Part shown: in pieces, positions 1 to 9,791 of the stretch
How positions within the stretch are numbered: position 1 is the first letter of the stretch
Layout: every line of letters starts with the position of its first letter
Assembly (NCBI GenBank): GCA_030837825.1
Contig: JAUQYB010000104.1
Location: 1-64,000 of the forward strand
Direction of reading: 5' to 3'
Source: Albidovulum sp.
GTDB lineage: Bacteria > Pseudomonadota > Alphaproteobacteria > Rhodobacterales > Rhodobacteraceae
DNA: 64,000 bases
Position numbers and translations under genes: made by a program
The notes under the pieces: generated by a model
The model's input: only the letters and a program-made list of their open reading frames with translations
Told to the model about the DNA's origin: nothing
Database searches by the model: none

Positions 1-450
1 CATGTTGGATTTGGTCATCGGGGTCTCCGTAAGGTTCGTGGTTGAAGCGTCGAAACTCCACCTCGACCATACACCTCGATGGCCACCCGGAATTACACCG
101 TCGAAGGCGCTGAAATTACACCACGTGCGTGGACGCTAACCTCGAAAACAACGGAAAAATCCGGCCGCAGCCGGATCGGGAGACCGCTTTCGCGAGGGCA
201 AGTGGCGGAGGGGATGGGACCGGGATTCAACGTTCTCCACTGGCGAAGTCGTTGCTACAGTGGATGCAAATCTTTGATTCGAAGGGACAAACGGTATCAT
301 CAGTAGTGTTGGCGCAACTTATGAATTTGGCCCTGTCCCGGGTGGCGTTGCAGCAGTTCGCGCAACGCTTACGGCGTGTTCGGAAGCCAAGCAAAAGATC
401 GCACGATCTCAAGCCTCATGTCTCTGTTACTGTAGGGACGAGGTAGCGTG
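1..450. other. Left-edge region without a convincing gene; possible IS end
   Basis: No reading frame here looks like a conserved protein. The nonamer AATTACACC occurs at 91-99 and again at 114-122. On the minus strand an ATG at 16-18, preceded by a GGAG ribosome-binding motif, could open a gene that runs off the left edge. Short repeats next to such a start would fit the multiple-repeat ends of an IS21-type element, but I cannot see the transposase. The rest, up to the start at 451, is leader or intergenic sequence for the plus-strand defence operon. A weak promoter-like pair TTGATT (274-279) and TATCAT (295-300) has a short 15-bp spacer. Confidence 0.3.
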
Positions 451-3400
451 ATGCCGATGGACTTCGCTGCTTCGATCGGAGACGAGATCGACGGTCGGCC
501 TCTGCATCTGTACCGGCTTTCGGAACGCCGCTTCGACGAACTCGAGATCGGTCTCCGCAGCGGCCTTGGACCATCGAGGGACGGTGAAACGGCCGCGGCC
601 TTCGTCCTATGGGCAGCAGAGCACTATCGACGGAATTTCGCCGGCGGATCCTTCTCCTGGGCTTTCCTCACGGATGAGCTCGGCCTCAGTCTCGACCAAG
701 CTACACTGCGTGACCTAACAGCCAGAGGACTGCGGAAGCTGCGTCGCCCGCCGCCCCGCAGCAGCGATGCGGGCGTGCAGTACCTGCGTACGCTCGCCGC
801 CGAGGGCGGGCTTCCTGTGAGGCTTCTGGCGAACGAAGGCGGCTATCGTGCGGCGCTCGTCGGCCTCGTCGCCGATCTGGAGCGCTTCGGCGCAGGCTGT
901 CCAGAGGAGCAGGCGCTGGCCTTCGCCCGGAGACGCGCGGAACGTCTGCCGATGGGCTATCGCACCGAGGAGTTCCACGGTCTTTTCGTGCAGTTCGCTC
1001 GCGAGCTTGTCGACTTGCGCGGCCGGGCACCGCGCGATTTGGCCGCCGCCGACGTCGAGAGCTGGCTCGACCGCGCGGAGCCGGCCTGGCGCGAGCGCCT
1101 TACGCTACGCTTCGACGGGGATGCCGCCCGTGCGCTCTTCGCCGAAGCGATGACCGTGCGGGCCGGCGGCGAGGTCGATGAGCCGTTGGGCCGCCAGCTG
1201 GTGCGTGATGAGGATGGCGCCTGGCGGGCCTTCGTCGACGTCGCCCCAGCGACCCGCCTGCCCGCGCGTCTGATGGACGGTATCGATGCGGCCTATCGGC
1301 GCGTGCGCCTCGCCCCGACCGGCGCGCTGGCAGCGGCCTGCCCGGACCTGATGCTAGCCCTCGACCGTGAGGAGGGCGGCTGGAGCGCGACCAGGATCAG
1401 CGGACGCCGGACGGCCCGCTTCCCCTTCCCCCTGTCGGCGCCGATTGAGCTGGTGGCGATGGCTGACGGCCGGCTGCTGCAACCTGTCTCCTTGCCCGGC
1501 GGAGGGGCGGTCGACCCAGCCGAGGGCCTGACACTCTGGACGTTGGCCGAAAGCGGTGACGACGGCGCGGCGCGGCGGCTGGCCTGGGCCGGCAGCGCAT
1601 CTCTGCGGACCCACGACCCGTTCGTCTGGGCGCTCGTGGGGGCGAATGCGCGGGTGACTTGCAGCGAGGGTCTGGTCGCCCAGCCGGGCGGCGAGAGCGC
1701 GGAGGGCCGGCTTCTGCGGCTTGAGGGCAAAGGGCGGATCGGTGTGCGCGACTGGTCACTCGCGGTCCAGACGGGCGCGGACCGCACCGAGCGAGACGAA
1801 ATCGCCGCTTTCGGCGCACAGGACAGCACGGTGCGCGACGGGCGAGGGGTGCCAGTGTTCCGAGGTCTACCCGACATCGCCCTGCGCCGGGCGGGGCACG
1901 GGTTCGTCTCCCTTCCGACTCGGCGCCGTCTGTACCGTTCCGGCGGGCGCGGCGCTTGGCGACGATCAGCACCGGAGGAGAGCTTCCTCGGCACGCTCGA
2001 CGTCGCCGCGGAAGAAGACGGGAACGTGGGCGCACGGCTCCGGCTACGAATCCTGCCGCCGGCAGCGCGCTTCTCGATGGATGCCGGGGGCGAGGCGCTG
2101 AGCGTCTCCGGCTTGCCTGCCGGCTGGGCCCTGCGGGTGGAAGACGCCACGCCGGCGGTGATCAATGAGGCTGGGTCTGCCCAGGTTCCGCTGCCCGCGG
2201 GCGGGGTCCGCAAGGCGCGGCTCCGCCTGCGCGCCGCTGCGCCAGATGGGGCGGAGACGCTGGACTGGCAACTCGCGCTCCCGGCCACGCGGGCCTATCT
2301 GGCAGGGCCAGACGGGTCGATCCTTGAGACACAGCGCGAGATCACGCTGCACGATCTGCGCGACTGGCGGGTGCTGCCAGCTCACGTCGGCCAGACCGAC
2401 CTTAGCCTGCGGCTGGTCGCGCCCGGTCTTGGTGGCATAACGTCGCCGCTGGCCGTCCGCGTCCACGGCGAGGCGCCCCTGTCGAGCATTCGAGACCTTG
2501 TGGACGACTTGCTCTCCCATGGCGGGCCGGACGCGGAGGTTCGGCTTCGAGCGCTCGCCGACGGGCACGAGTCGCCCCGACTCCTAGTGCGGCGGTTCCT
2601 TGGCGAGACCCATTTGACCGAGGATGGGGTGATCTTGCGAACGCATGGCGCACCGGGTGATGAACGGACGTTGCCCGACCTGGTGGCGATCAACATCGAC
2701 GCGCCTGGGCCGGCGGTCGCGGCTCCCAACGCGCCGCCGGCGGCGATGGGAAACGTGCTCGGGCCAGGGCGCTGGTTCTTCCTTCCCTCTCTACACGGAC
2801 AGCCGCTTCGCCCGCCCCGCCCGCTCGTGGTCGAGCCGGATGCCGGACAAGAGGCGACGACCGATCAAGATGATCGTCTGCATGCCGCCGGCACCGGACG
2901 CACCCGTGCAGCGCGAGTCGAAGCCTATGCGGCGATATTCCGCGACGGGGTCGATGTACAGCACATCATGGCGCTTGAGCGGGCCATAGACGCCCTGACG
3001 ACTCATGGTGCGAGCCCTTCCGCGCTGGACCAGGTGCTGGCGCTTGAACGAGTGTCGGCCGTGGCCGTGCGTCTGCTCGTGAGGGCCGACGTATCGGACC
3101 TGTCGGACCGACTGGAGCTTGAGCGTCACGGCGCACGCCGCTGGGCTTTTGTTGCGCCGCGGGACTGGGGCGCGGCCGTGGCGTCGGAGCTGGCAAGCCT
3201 GACCACTAGCCTCGCTGCGATCCCCGCGCTGGCGGAGCGGGCCGAGACGCTCGCGCGCGAGCAGATGGCGCGACGCGTGCGGGAGATCCTGACGCTCCGC
3301 CCCGATCTGGACGGGCATCTCGCGCTCGGCCTCATGGAGGCGAGGCTCGCGGCGCACCCCGATCTCATGCACTGGCTCGGGCGTATGCCGTCAGCGTTCG

Positions 3401-3708
3401 GGGATCCTGAAGGGACCCTTTTGCGGCTTGCAGACGCGGCCGCGCGGCGCCACGGCGAGAGCGACCTCTCCTTTCCCGACCTGCGCGCGGCGGCGCAGCC
3501 TGCGGCCTTCGTCCGTTTTGCCGATCATGTGAATGGCCTGATCGAGGCGCCGCTATTCGTGTCCGAGGTCGCCTTCGGCCTGCGAGCAGCGCCGCAGGGC
3601 CGCACCGGGGTGCAGCTGTTGCGCTGCATCCACCTAGACCCGAGCCATTTTGACTTGGCGCTCCCGGCCGCGATGGCCTGGCAGGCAATGCGCCTTTCGC
3701 GGAAATAA
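451..3708 (+). CDS. Large DruH-like protein of a Druantia type III-like anti-phage system
   Basis: A protein of about 1,085 residues with no motif I can assign with certainty. It ends 14 bases before a giant DEAH/DUF1998 helicase. That pairing (a roughly 1,000-1,200-residue protein of unknown fold, then a DruE-type helicase) is the layout of Druantia type III, so DruH is an inference from context and size, not from a recognised domain. The ATG at 451 lies 7 nt after GAGG; an in-frame GTG at 448 would sit too close to it. The middle of the protein looks beta-rich and the last 300 residues helical, with many arginine and alanine residues. Alternative: any other helicase-associated defence subunit. 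Confidence 0.6.
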   Translation: MPMDFAASIGDEIDGRPLHLYRLSERRFDELEIGLRSGLGPSRDGETAAAFVLWAAEHYRRNFAGGSFSWAFLTDELGLSLDQATLRDLTARGLRKLRRPPPRSSDAGVQYLRTLAAEGGLPVRLLANEGGYRAALVGLVADLERFGAGCPEEQALAFARRRAERLPMGYRTEEFHGLFVQFARELVDLRGRAPRDLAAADVESWLDRAEPAWRERLTLRFDGDAARALFAEAMTVRAGGEVDEPLGRQLVRDEDGAWRAFVDVAPATRLPARLMDGIDAAYRRVRLAPTGALAAACPDLMLALDREEGGWSATRISGRRTARFPFPLSAPIELVAMADGRLLQPVSLPGGGAVDPAEGLTLWTLAESGDDGAARRLAWAGSASLRTHDPFVWALVGANARVTCSEGLVAQPGGESAEGRLLRLEGKGRIGVRDWSLAVQTGADRTERDEIAAFGAQDSTVRDGRGVPVFRGLPDIALRRAGHGFVSLPTRRRLYRSGGRGAWRRSAPEESFLGTLDVAAEEDGNVGARLRLRILPPAARFSMDAGGEALSVSGLPAGWALRVEDATPAVINEAGSAQVPLPAGGVRKARLRLRAAAPDGAETLDWQLALPATRAYLAGPDGSILETQREITLHDLRDWRVLPAHVGQTDLSLRLVAPGLGGITSPLAVRVHGEAPLSSIRDLVDDLLSHGGPDAEVRLRALADGHESPRLLVRRFLGETHLTEDGVILRTHGAPGDERTLPDLVAINIDAPGPAVAAPNAPPAAMGNVLGPGRWFFLPSLHGQPLRPPRPLVVEPDAGQEATTDQDDRLHAAGTGRTRAARVEAYAAIFRDGVDVQHIMALERAIDALTTHGASPSALDQVLALERVSAVAVRLLVRADVSDLSDRLELERHGARRWAFVAPRDWGAAVASELASLTTSLAAIPALAERAETLAREQMARRVREILTLRPDLDGHLALGLMEARLAAHPDLMHWLGRMPSAFGDPEGTLLRLADAAARRHGESDLSFPDLRAAAQPAAFVRFADHVNGLIEAPLFVSEVAFGLRAAPQGRTGVQLLRCIHLDPSHFDLALPAAMAWQAMRLSRK

Positions 3709-3722
3709 GGGAAGACGGCAGA

Positions 3723-6700
3723 ATGAAGGACGGCATCGACACCAACCGCTCGGGCTACGCCGAGGTCCTGGATCGGGTCGCGGAACGCGCCGCGTCGGCG
3801 GTGGTGGCCAAAGGACGTGTCCGCTCGGTCGCCCTGCGCACCGCGCTTTCCGCGCGCCTGCGGGCCGAGCCAGGACAGGCGGACGCGTTCCTCGCCGACC
3901 CGGTGTTCGAGGCCGCGCGGGTCTGGAAACGCGCGGACCGCACGCTGAACGATCTGGCAGGTAGACTTTTGGAAGAGGATCTGGTGGCCGCACTAGACGG
4001 GGCGCCAAACCGCCGATGGCCACGGCACGGCGCTGAGCACGCGCCCTATCTCCACCAGATGCGCGCCTGGACCGCCGCGGCCGAGGGGCGGAGCTTTCTC
4101 GTCACCAGCGGCACCGGCTCGGGCAAGACCGAGTGCTTCATGGTGCCGATGCTAAACGACCTCCTGCGGCAGTCGCCAGCCGGGCGGCGGCGGGGCGTGC
4201 AGGCCATCGTCCTCTACCCGCTAAACGCTCTGATCGACAGCCAGCGCGAGCGGCTCGGCGAGTGGATTGCGCCCCTGTCGGGTAGGATCACCTACGCGCT
4301 CTACAACAGACATCTCAAAGAGACGCTGCCACCCCATGAATGGCCCGGCGGCGGGATGGTGCCGGACCGCAAGCGGCTGCGGGAGGATCCACCCTCGATT
4401 CTCGTCACTAACACCACGATGCTCGAATACATGCTGATGCGGGCTCAGGACGGACCAATCCTCGAGCGTTCGCAGGGCACGCTGCGCTGGATCGTGCTGG
4501 ATGAGGCGCACAGCTACGTCGGCGCGCAGGCGGCAGAGATGGCGCTGCTGCTGCGCCGGGTGCGGGAGGCGTTTGGGGTCGCCCCGGAAGACGTTCGTCT
4601 CGCTGCGACCTCCGCCACCATCGGCGAAGGACAGGAAACGGCGGCGGCGCTGCGCCGCTTCGTGGCGGACCTGGGCGGCGTGCCGGAGGATCGCGTTGAG
4701 ATCATCGCCGGCGAGGAGCGGGAGCCCGATCTTCCGCCCGAAGGCGATCAAGCGGCGCTCGACCGAGAGGCGCTGGCGGTCCCAGACGAGAGCCTCTGGC
4801 AGATGCTCGCGCCCGATCCTCGGATCCGTGCCGCCCGCGCCCGGATGCGCGACGGGGGGCTGACGCTCGGCGGAGCGACGGGGATCCTCGGGCTCGGGGA
4901 TCCGGGCGATCGAGGGGCCCGGCATCAGGCTTTCGCGGTTCTGGAGGCTGCGGCACGGGCGTGTGCTCCCGGATCCGATCTCCGCCTCGCGCCGTGGCGG
5001 CTCCACGTATTCCACCGGGCGCAGGCCGGACTCTGGGCCTGCATCGACCCAGCATGCCCGGATCGCCACCCGGCGCTTTCCACCGAAGGCTCGGACTGGC
5101 CATACGGCCAGGTGCATCTTGAGGAACGAGAGCGCTGTACCTGCAGCGCGCCGGTCTTCGAGGTCGGCGCCTGCGACGAGTGCGGAACACCCTGGCTCCT
5201 CGCTGAACGCTTCGCGCAAGGGGCCCACGAATACCTGACGCAGGCCCGCAGGGGTGACGACGAGGACGAGTACGTGCTCGATGTCGAGCCCGACCCAAGC
5301 CCCGAAGAGGGCGCTGCGGCGACGCCGTCACGCGAGGTTCTGCTCGGCCCCGCGCAGGATAGCGGGGACGACATCGCAGTTCGGCTCACGGATGGCGCGT
5401 TGCTGAACCGGCCTGAGCCAAGTGACCTTGTTGCGACGCTTCGGATCGTCGAAGAGCATGCCGATCGGGCCTGTTGCGCGCGCGCACACGAGCCACGCAC
5501 CGGCGTTCGGCCGCAGACCTTCGGCGCACCGTTCCTGATGGGTAACGCGATGCCCGTGCTCCTTGAGGCCGTGCCGCGCGTCGAGGGCGCGGGGGCGGCG
5601 CCCTTCGGCGGACGGAGGCTCTTGTCCTTTACCGACAGCCGGCAGGGCACCGCGCGGTTTTCGGCCAAGCTCCAGCAAGAGGCCGAGCGCAACTTGACCC
5701 GCGCCGTGATCACCCATGCCGTGCAAGAGGCCGGCGGGGGCGATCCGGCTAGAGCGGCCGCGCTGCAGGCCGAGATCGAAGGGCTGGAACAAGCGGTCGT
5801 TGCCGTGCCGTCGCTGCGTGGCCTTCTCGAAGAGAAACGGGAGGCGCTCGCTGCGCTGATCGACGGTGCCGGCCGTATCTCCTGGACCGATCTGCGCGGT
5901 ACCCTCGCCGCCAACCCCGAACTGTCGGACTTCGCCGCCGAGGTCTGGCGCGGCCGCCCGCTCGGGGGTGCGCATCTGGCCGACACGCCCGCCGACCTCG
6001 CCGAACTGTTCCTGTTCCGCGAACTCTTCCGCCGGCCACGGCTCCAAAACAACGTCGAGACCATGGGCCTCGCCCGGCTCGTCTTCCCGGCGCTCGAGGA
6101 GCATGCGCGCCTCAAGGTGCCGGCGCCGCTCGCCGAGGCCGGGCACGATACGAAGGTCTGGGCGGACGTCCTCCATGCTGCGGTGGACATCGTGTTCCGC
6201 GCCACCCTCGCCATCGACCTGCCACAGGATCCGGTGGACATGCGCCACTGGATTTCGCCCCGCAGCGCGCTTTCGGCAGTCATGGAGCCTGGTACGCCGC
6301 CTGACGCCGAGAGCCCGGTACGCAGCCCGTCCCGCTTTCCCACTGCCGCCGCGACGCGTGGCAGTCTAGTGCGGCTGCTCTACCGCCTGACAGGCGGTGC
6401 CCCCGACAACGCGCTAGACGCGGGGCGTGTCGACACCGTCCTCGCGGCGATCTGGACGGCCTTTAGCAGCGCGCGCCTGCTGAGGGCGGCCGGCCCCTAT
6501 GCATGGCGGCTAGACCTTCGACGAGCGGAGGTCGCGCGGCTCGACCGCGCCTGGCAATGCCCGCAGACTTGGCGGCTTCTGCCCTTTGCGCCTGCCGGCG
6601 TTTCGCTCAACGCAATCGAGGCCGAGGCCCTGGCTACTCCCGTCGACATGCCGCGCCTGCCAGGGGCAGCGCCTACGGGGCTGACGGCCGAGGCGCGGGC

Positions 6701-7745
6701 GGAGGTCCGGCGCTGGCTCGAAGAGGACGGGAGGGTGGCTTCGCTCCGCAAGCGGGGCCACTGGACCGACATACACGACCGGATTGCTGAGTTCGCGCCC
6801 TTCCTGCGGGCGCAGGAGCATTCCGCTCAGATCGACCGGGCCAGCCTTCAGACGTATGAAGAAGCGTTCAGGAAAGGACGGATCAACATCCTCAACTGCT
6901 CCACCACCATGGAGATGGGCGTCGACATTCCCGACGTGGGCCTCGTGGTGAACACGAACGTGCCGCCGGCGCCTGCCAACTACCGCCAGCGGGTCGGCCG
7001 AGCCGGGCGCCGGGGCGAGCCATGGGCCCTGGCATTCACCTTCTGCAAAGACCTCCCGCTCGACCGCATGGTGTTTCGCGAACCCGCGCGCCTATTGAAG
7101 GGCGCGGTACGCGCGCCGGCGGTGCGGCTCGACGGGCCTGTCCTAATTCAGCGCCATGTCAACGCGCTCCTTCTCGGGATGTACCTGCGCGGCGAAGGCG
7201 GCATCAGGGTGACTACGGGCATCGGTACCTTCTTCGGCGCGACGCCCGATACGGTCTCGCCGTGGCTCCCCGACAGCCCGGCCGAAGGGTTCCTCGTCGC
7301 GCTGCAGGGAGAGTGGGCCGACAGCCTAGCCGTGGCTGAGGCCCTTCAGAACCTCGTTCGTGGAACCGTGCTCGAAGGCAACGCCGCAGTGACCGAGCGC
7401 GCGGCGGACGCGTTCGACCGGATGCGCGAGCGCTGGATGGCGGAGTATGGGCAGCTCCTGACTGCGCAAGATGCCCATCCGGAGCGTGACCCCGCTCATG
7501 GCTTCTACATGCGGCGCGCAAAGCGGATGCGGGAAGAATTCATGATCTCCGAACTCGCACGCCGTGGCTTCACCCCGGCCTATGGCTTTCCCGTCGATGT
7601 GGTCGCCTTCGACCATGTCGGGCGGACGGGCGGCGAAAGCGGTCCCTCGCGCCCGCTCGACATGGCGATCCGGGATTACTCGCCCGGGGCCGAGGTGGTC
7701 ATCGACGGGCTCGTGCACCGCTCCGACGGCATCCTGCCGACTTAG
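3723..7745 (+). CDS. DruE-like DEAH-box helicase, N-terminal part up to an in-frame amber stop
   Basis: Superfamily 2 helicase of 1,340 residues before the stop. Walker A GTGSGKT is at residues 130-136, DEAH at 260-263, SAT at 297-299, a cysteine cluster (possible zinc site) at about 440-487, and motif VI (QRVGRAGRRG) at about 1089-1098. The long insertion between the two RecA lobes is typical of YprA/DruE-type helicases with DUF1998. A good AAGGGA ribosome-binding site precedes the ATG. The frame stops at TAG (7743-7745) but stays open afterwards to 9791 and continues the same protein family, so this is the first two thirds of a protein of about 2,022 residues. It could be a nonsense mutation, sequencing error or readthrough. 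Confidence 0.8.
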   Translation: MKDGIDTNRSGYAEVLDRVAERAASAVVAKGRVRSVALRTALSARLRAEPGQADAFLADPVFEAARVWKRADRTLNDLAGRLLEEDLVAALDGAPNRRWPRHGAEHAPYLHQMRAWTAAAEGRSFLVTSGTGSGKTECFMVPMLNDLLRQSPAGRRRGVQAIVLYPLNALIDSQRERLGEWIAPLSGRITYALYNRHLKETLPPHEWPGGGMVPDRKRLREDPPSILVTNTTMLEYMLMRAQDGPILERSQGTLRWIVLDEAHSYVGAQAAEMALLLRRVREAFGVAPEDVRLAATSATIGEGQETAAALRRFVADLGGVPEDRVEIIAGEEREPDLPPEGDQAALDREALAVPDESLWQMLAPDPRIRAARARMRDGGLTLGGATGILGLGDPGDRGARHQAFAVLEAAARACAPGSDLRLAPWRLHVFHRAQAGLWACIDPACPDRHPALSTEGSDWPYGQVHLEERERCTCSAPVFEVGACDECGTPWLLAERFAQGAHEYLTQARRGDDEDEYVLDVEPDPSPEEGAAATPSREVLLGPAQDSGDDIAVRLTDGALLNRPEPSDLVATLRIVEEHADRACCARAHEPRTGVRPQTFGAPFLMGNAMPVLLEAVPRVEGAGAAPFGGRRLLSFTDSRQGTARFSAKLQQEAERNLTRAVITHAVQEAGGGDPARAAALQAEIEGLEQAVVAVPSLRGLLEEKREALAALIDGAGRISWTDLRGTLAANPELSDFAAEVWRGRPLGGAHLADTPADLAELFLFRELFRRPRLQNNVETMGLARLVFPALEEHARLKVPAPLAEAGHDTKVWADVLHAAVDIVFRATLAIDLPQDPVDMRHWISPRSALSAVMEPGTPPDAESPVRSPSRFPTAAATRGSLVRLLYRLTGGAPDNALDAGRVDTVLAAIWTAFSSARLLRAAGPYAWRLDLRRAEVARLDRAWQCPQTWRLLPFAPAGVSLNAIEAEALATPVDMPRLPGAAPTGLTAEARAEVRRWLEEDGRVASLRKRGHWTDIHDRIAEFAPFLRAQEHSAQIDRASLQTYEEAFRKGRINILNCSTTMEMGVDIPDVGLVVNTNVPPAPANYRQRVGRAGRRGEPWALAFTFCKDLPLDRMVFREPARLLKGAVRAPAVRLDGPVLIQRHVNALLLGMYLRGEGGIRVTTGIGTFFGATPDTVSPWLPDSPAEGFLVALQGEWADSLAVAEALQNLVRGTVLEGNAAVTERAADAFDRMRERWMAEYGQLLTAQDAHPERDPAHGFYMRRAKRMREEFMISELARRGFTPAYGFPVDVVAFDHVGRTGGESGPSRPLDMAIRDYSPGAEVVIDGLVHRSDGILPT

Positions 7746-9791
7746 GGCAACAGGAGCGAGCCAGGATCGGTCGAGGACCTGCGCACGCTATGGCGCTGTC
7801 CGTCCTGCAACGCCTTCGGACTGTCGCGCCTGCCCGTCGACACCTGCCCCGACTGTGGCAGCGGGACACGGCGGGGGGAGCTGCTGCGGCCGTCCGGCTT
7901 TCTCGGCACCAGCAAGCCACATGCAGCCTACGAGACCCTCGCCTTCGTGCCGCCCGACCGCGCCCGCGTGTCGGCGGCAGGCGCGCCATGGGTCTCGCTC
8001 AGCGATCCCGCCACCGGCGCGCTGCGGACCAGCCGAGAAGGCAAGGTGCTTGTGACCTCCTCGGGGCCCGGGGGCGCGGGCTACGCGATTTGCATAGCCT
8101 GTGGCCGGGCCGAGGCTGAGACCGGCGAAGACAGTGAAACGCTGCCGGCGGGTATGCGTAGTCACCGGCCATTGCAGAAACTCCGTGACAACCCGCGCGA
8201 CGACGGGCTTTGCCCGGGCAACGACACGGGCTCGCGCCGGATCCGGCGCAACGTACGGCTTGGCAACGAAGTTTCCACAGATGTGTTCGAGCTGCGTCTC
8301 GAGGCGCTTCAGGCGACCGAGGCGGACCAGGGCCGCGCGCTCGCGATCGGCGCGGCGGTGCGAGAAGCGCTGGCGGAGCGGCTAGGGATCGACGCCGAGC
8401 TTATGGGTGTCAGCGTCGCTCCGAGCGTTCGCGCGGATGGAGGGCGGCGGTCGTCGTTCTTCCTTTACGATAAGGCGTCCGGCGGCTCTGGCTTTGCCAA
8501 CACCGCCGAGACGGATCTTCCCACTCTGCTGACCGCTGCGGCTGAGCGGCTCGACTGTCCCTCGCGCTGCGCTCATGGCTGCCCCGACTGCATCCTGCGC
8601 CGCGATTTGCAGTTCGACCTCGGGCCGGTGGACCGACCCGGCGCGCTTGAAGCGCTGCGCAGCGAGGTCCTGCCGCGCCTGTCCCTGCCCGAAGATTTGC
8701 AGGTCTTCGGCCCGGCGACGCGGGTGCTCACCGAACCAGTCCCCGACTGGATACGCCGCGCCCTCGCCCAAGGCGGTCTGACCCGCCTCACGCTCTTCCT
8801 GCACGGCGACGCGACCGGCTGGGACGCCATGGACTGGACTGGCCCCGAACTGCTCGCGGCGGCGCAGCGGTGCGGCGTCGAGGTTGCGCTGGCGCTGCCT
8901 GCTGGGGAAGTGCCAAAGCTAGCCTTCGCGCAGAAGCTCGACCTGGTGCGGGCTGTCGCACGCTCTGGTGGGGCGCTGCGCTCCTGTGCAAACCTGCCCA
9001 TGGCGGGCGGCCTTCCCATCATCGCCGAGCTCGAGGCCGGCGGACGCCATCAGCAGATCGCAACCCCTGCACCGTCGGCTGCAACAGTCGGACCAACGTG
9101 GGGCGACGTCAGCGTCGCGCCAGCCCTCGTTGGCGCGCACGCTCCGGCCGAGATGGGCCCAGCGCTCTCTCTGGCTAAGCTTGCGGCCTTCGGCGAAGGT
9201 AACAGCGCCCACGTGGACATCCGGCATCAGTTTGACGGACCGGTCGCCGGTTTCGGCAAGGCCTTCTGGAAAGCGGTGGTGCCCCTTCGCCCGCAGGCCT
9301 TCGCGGGCAAGCGTCCGGTAGCTCGTGTCGTGTACAGCGACCGCTACCTGCGCACGCCACTGTCCGTGCGCCTTCTCGCGGGGATCCTGTATGCCATGCC
9401 GGGCCGGAACGAGGCAACAGCGGTCGAGGTCGTCTCTGAACAGGGCTCCGGAGCCGACCGGGAGCCGCCGCGGGCCCTGCACCACACCTGGCCGGAGGAT
9501 ACAACGCGCGGCGCCGTCCTGCGCGCGCTGCTGCCCAGCGCCTCGGTGTCGCTCCGACCCAAGGACGCCTGTGCCCACGCCCGGAGCCTGCGGCTTGACT
9601 TTGCCGACGGCACGGCGGTCACGATTCATCTCGATCAGGGTTTGGGCGCTTGGCGCACCCCGGGACGCCCGGTGCGCTTCGACGGCGAGGCCGAGCCAGC
9701 GCGTCAGGCTGCCGAGTTGATGCGGATCGAGACCGCTGTCGTGATCCAAGGAGAAGGTCAACAGCCCTCGCCGCTCTGGGTAACTTGGTAG
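7746..9791 (+). CDS. DruE-like helicase, C-terminal part with zinc ribbon and DUF1998 region
   Basis: Same reading frame as the upstream helicase, open from the codon after the amber stop. It begins with a zinc-ribbon pattern (CPSC ... CPDC) just after the stop, and carries the DUF1998 signature of a YDKASGGSGF stretch followed by clustered cysteines (C-x4-C-x3-C-x2-C, about 8557-8592). If translated separately, an in-frame GTG at 7947 is the likely start, which would lose the zinc ribbon and lack a clear ribosome-binding site. DUF1998 regions normally sit at the C-terminus of such helicases, so this part would not be expected to work alone. I regard it as the distal part of one gene that is either interrupted or mis-sequenced. 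Confidence 0.7.
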   Translation, partial: GNRSEPGSVEDLRTLWRCPSCNAFGLSRLPVDTCPDCGSGTRRGELLRPSGFLGTSKPHAAYETLAFVPPDRARVSAAGAPWVSLSDPATGALRTSREGKVLVTSSGPGGAGYAICIACGRAEAETGEDSETLPAGMRSHRPLQKLRDNPRDDGLCPGNDTGSRRIRRNVRLGNEVSTDVFELRLEALQATEADQGRALAIGAAVREALAERLGIDAELMGVSVAPSVRADGGRRSSFFLYDKASGGSGFANTAETDLPTLLTAAAERLDCPSRCAHGCPDCILRRDLQFDLGPVDRPGALEALRSEVLPRLSLPEDLQVFGPATRVLTEPVPDWIRRALAQGGLTRLTLFLHGDATGWDAMDWTGPELLAAAQRCGVEVALALPAGEVPKLAFAQKLDLVRAVARSGGALRSCANLPMAGGLPIIAELEAGGRHQQIATPAPSAATVGPTWGDVSVAPALVGAHAPAEMGPALSLAKLAAFGEGNSAHVDIRHQFDGPVAGFGKAFWKAVVPLRPQAFAGKRPVARVVYSDRYLRTPLSVRLLAGILYAMPGRNEATAVEVVSEQGSGADREPPRALHHTWPEDTTRGAVLRALLPSASVSLRPKDACAHARSLRLDFADGTAVTIHLDQGLGAWRTPGRPVRFDGEAEPARQAAELMRIETAVVIQGEGQQPSPLWVTW

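Noticed and set aside
129..446. A 105-residue plus-strand frame before the DruH-like gene
   Set aside because: Overlaps other equally open frames, starts without a ribosome-binding site and has no conserved pattern.
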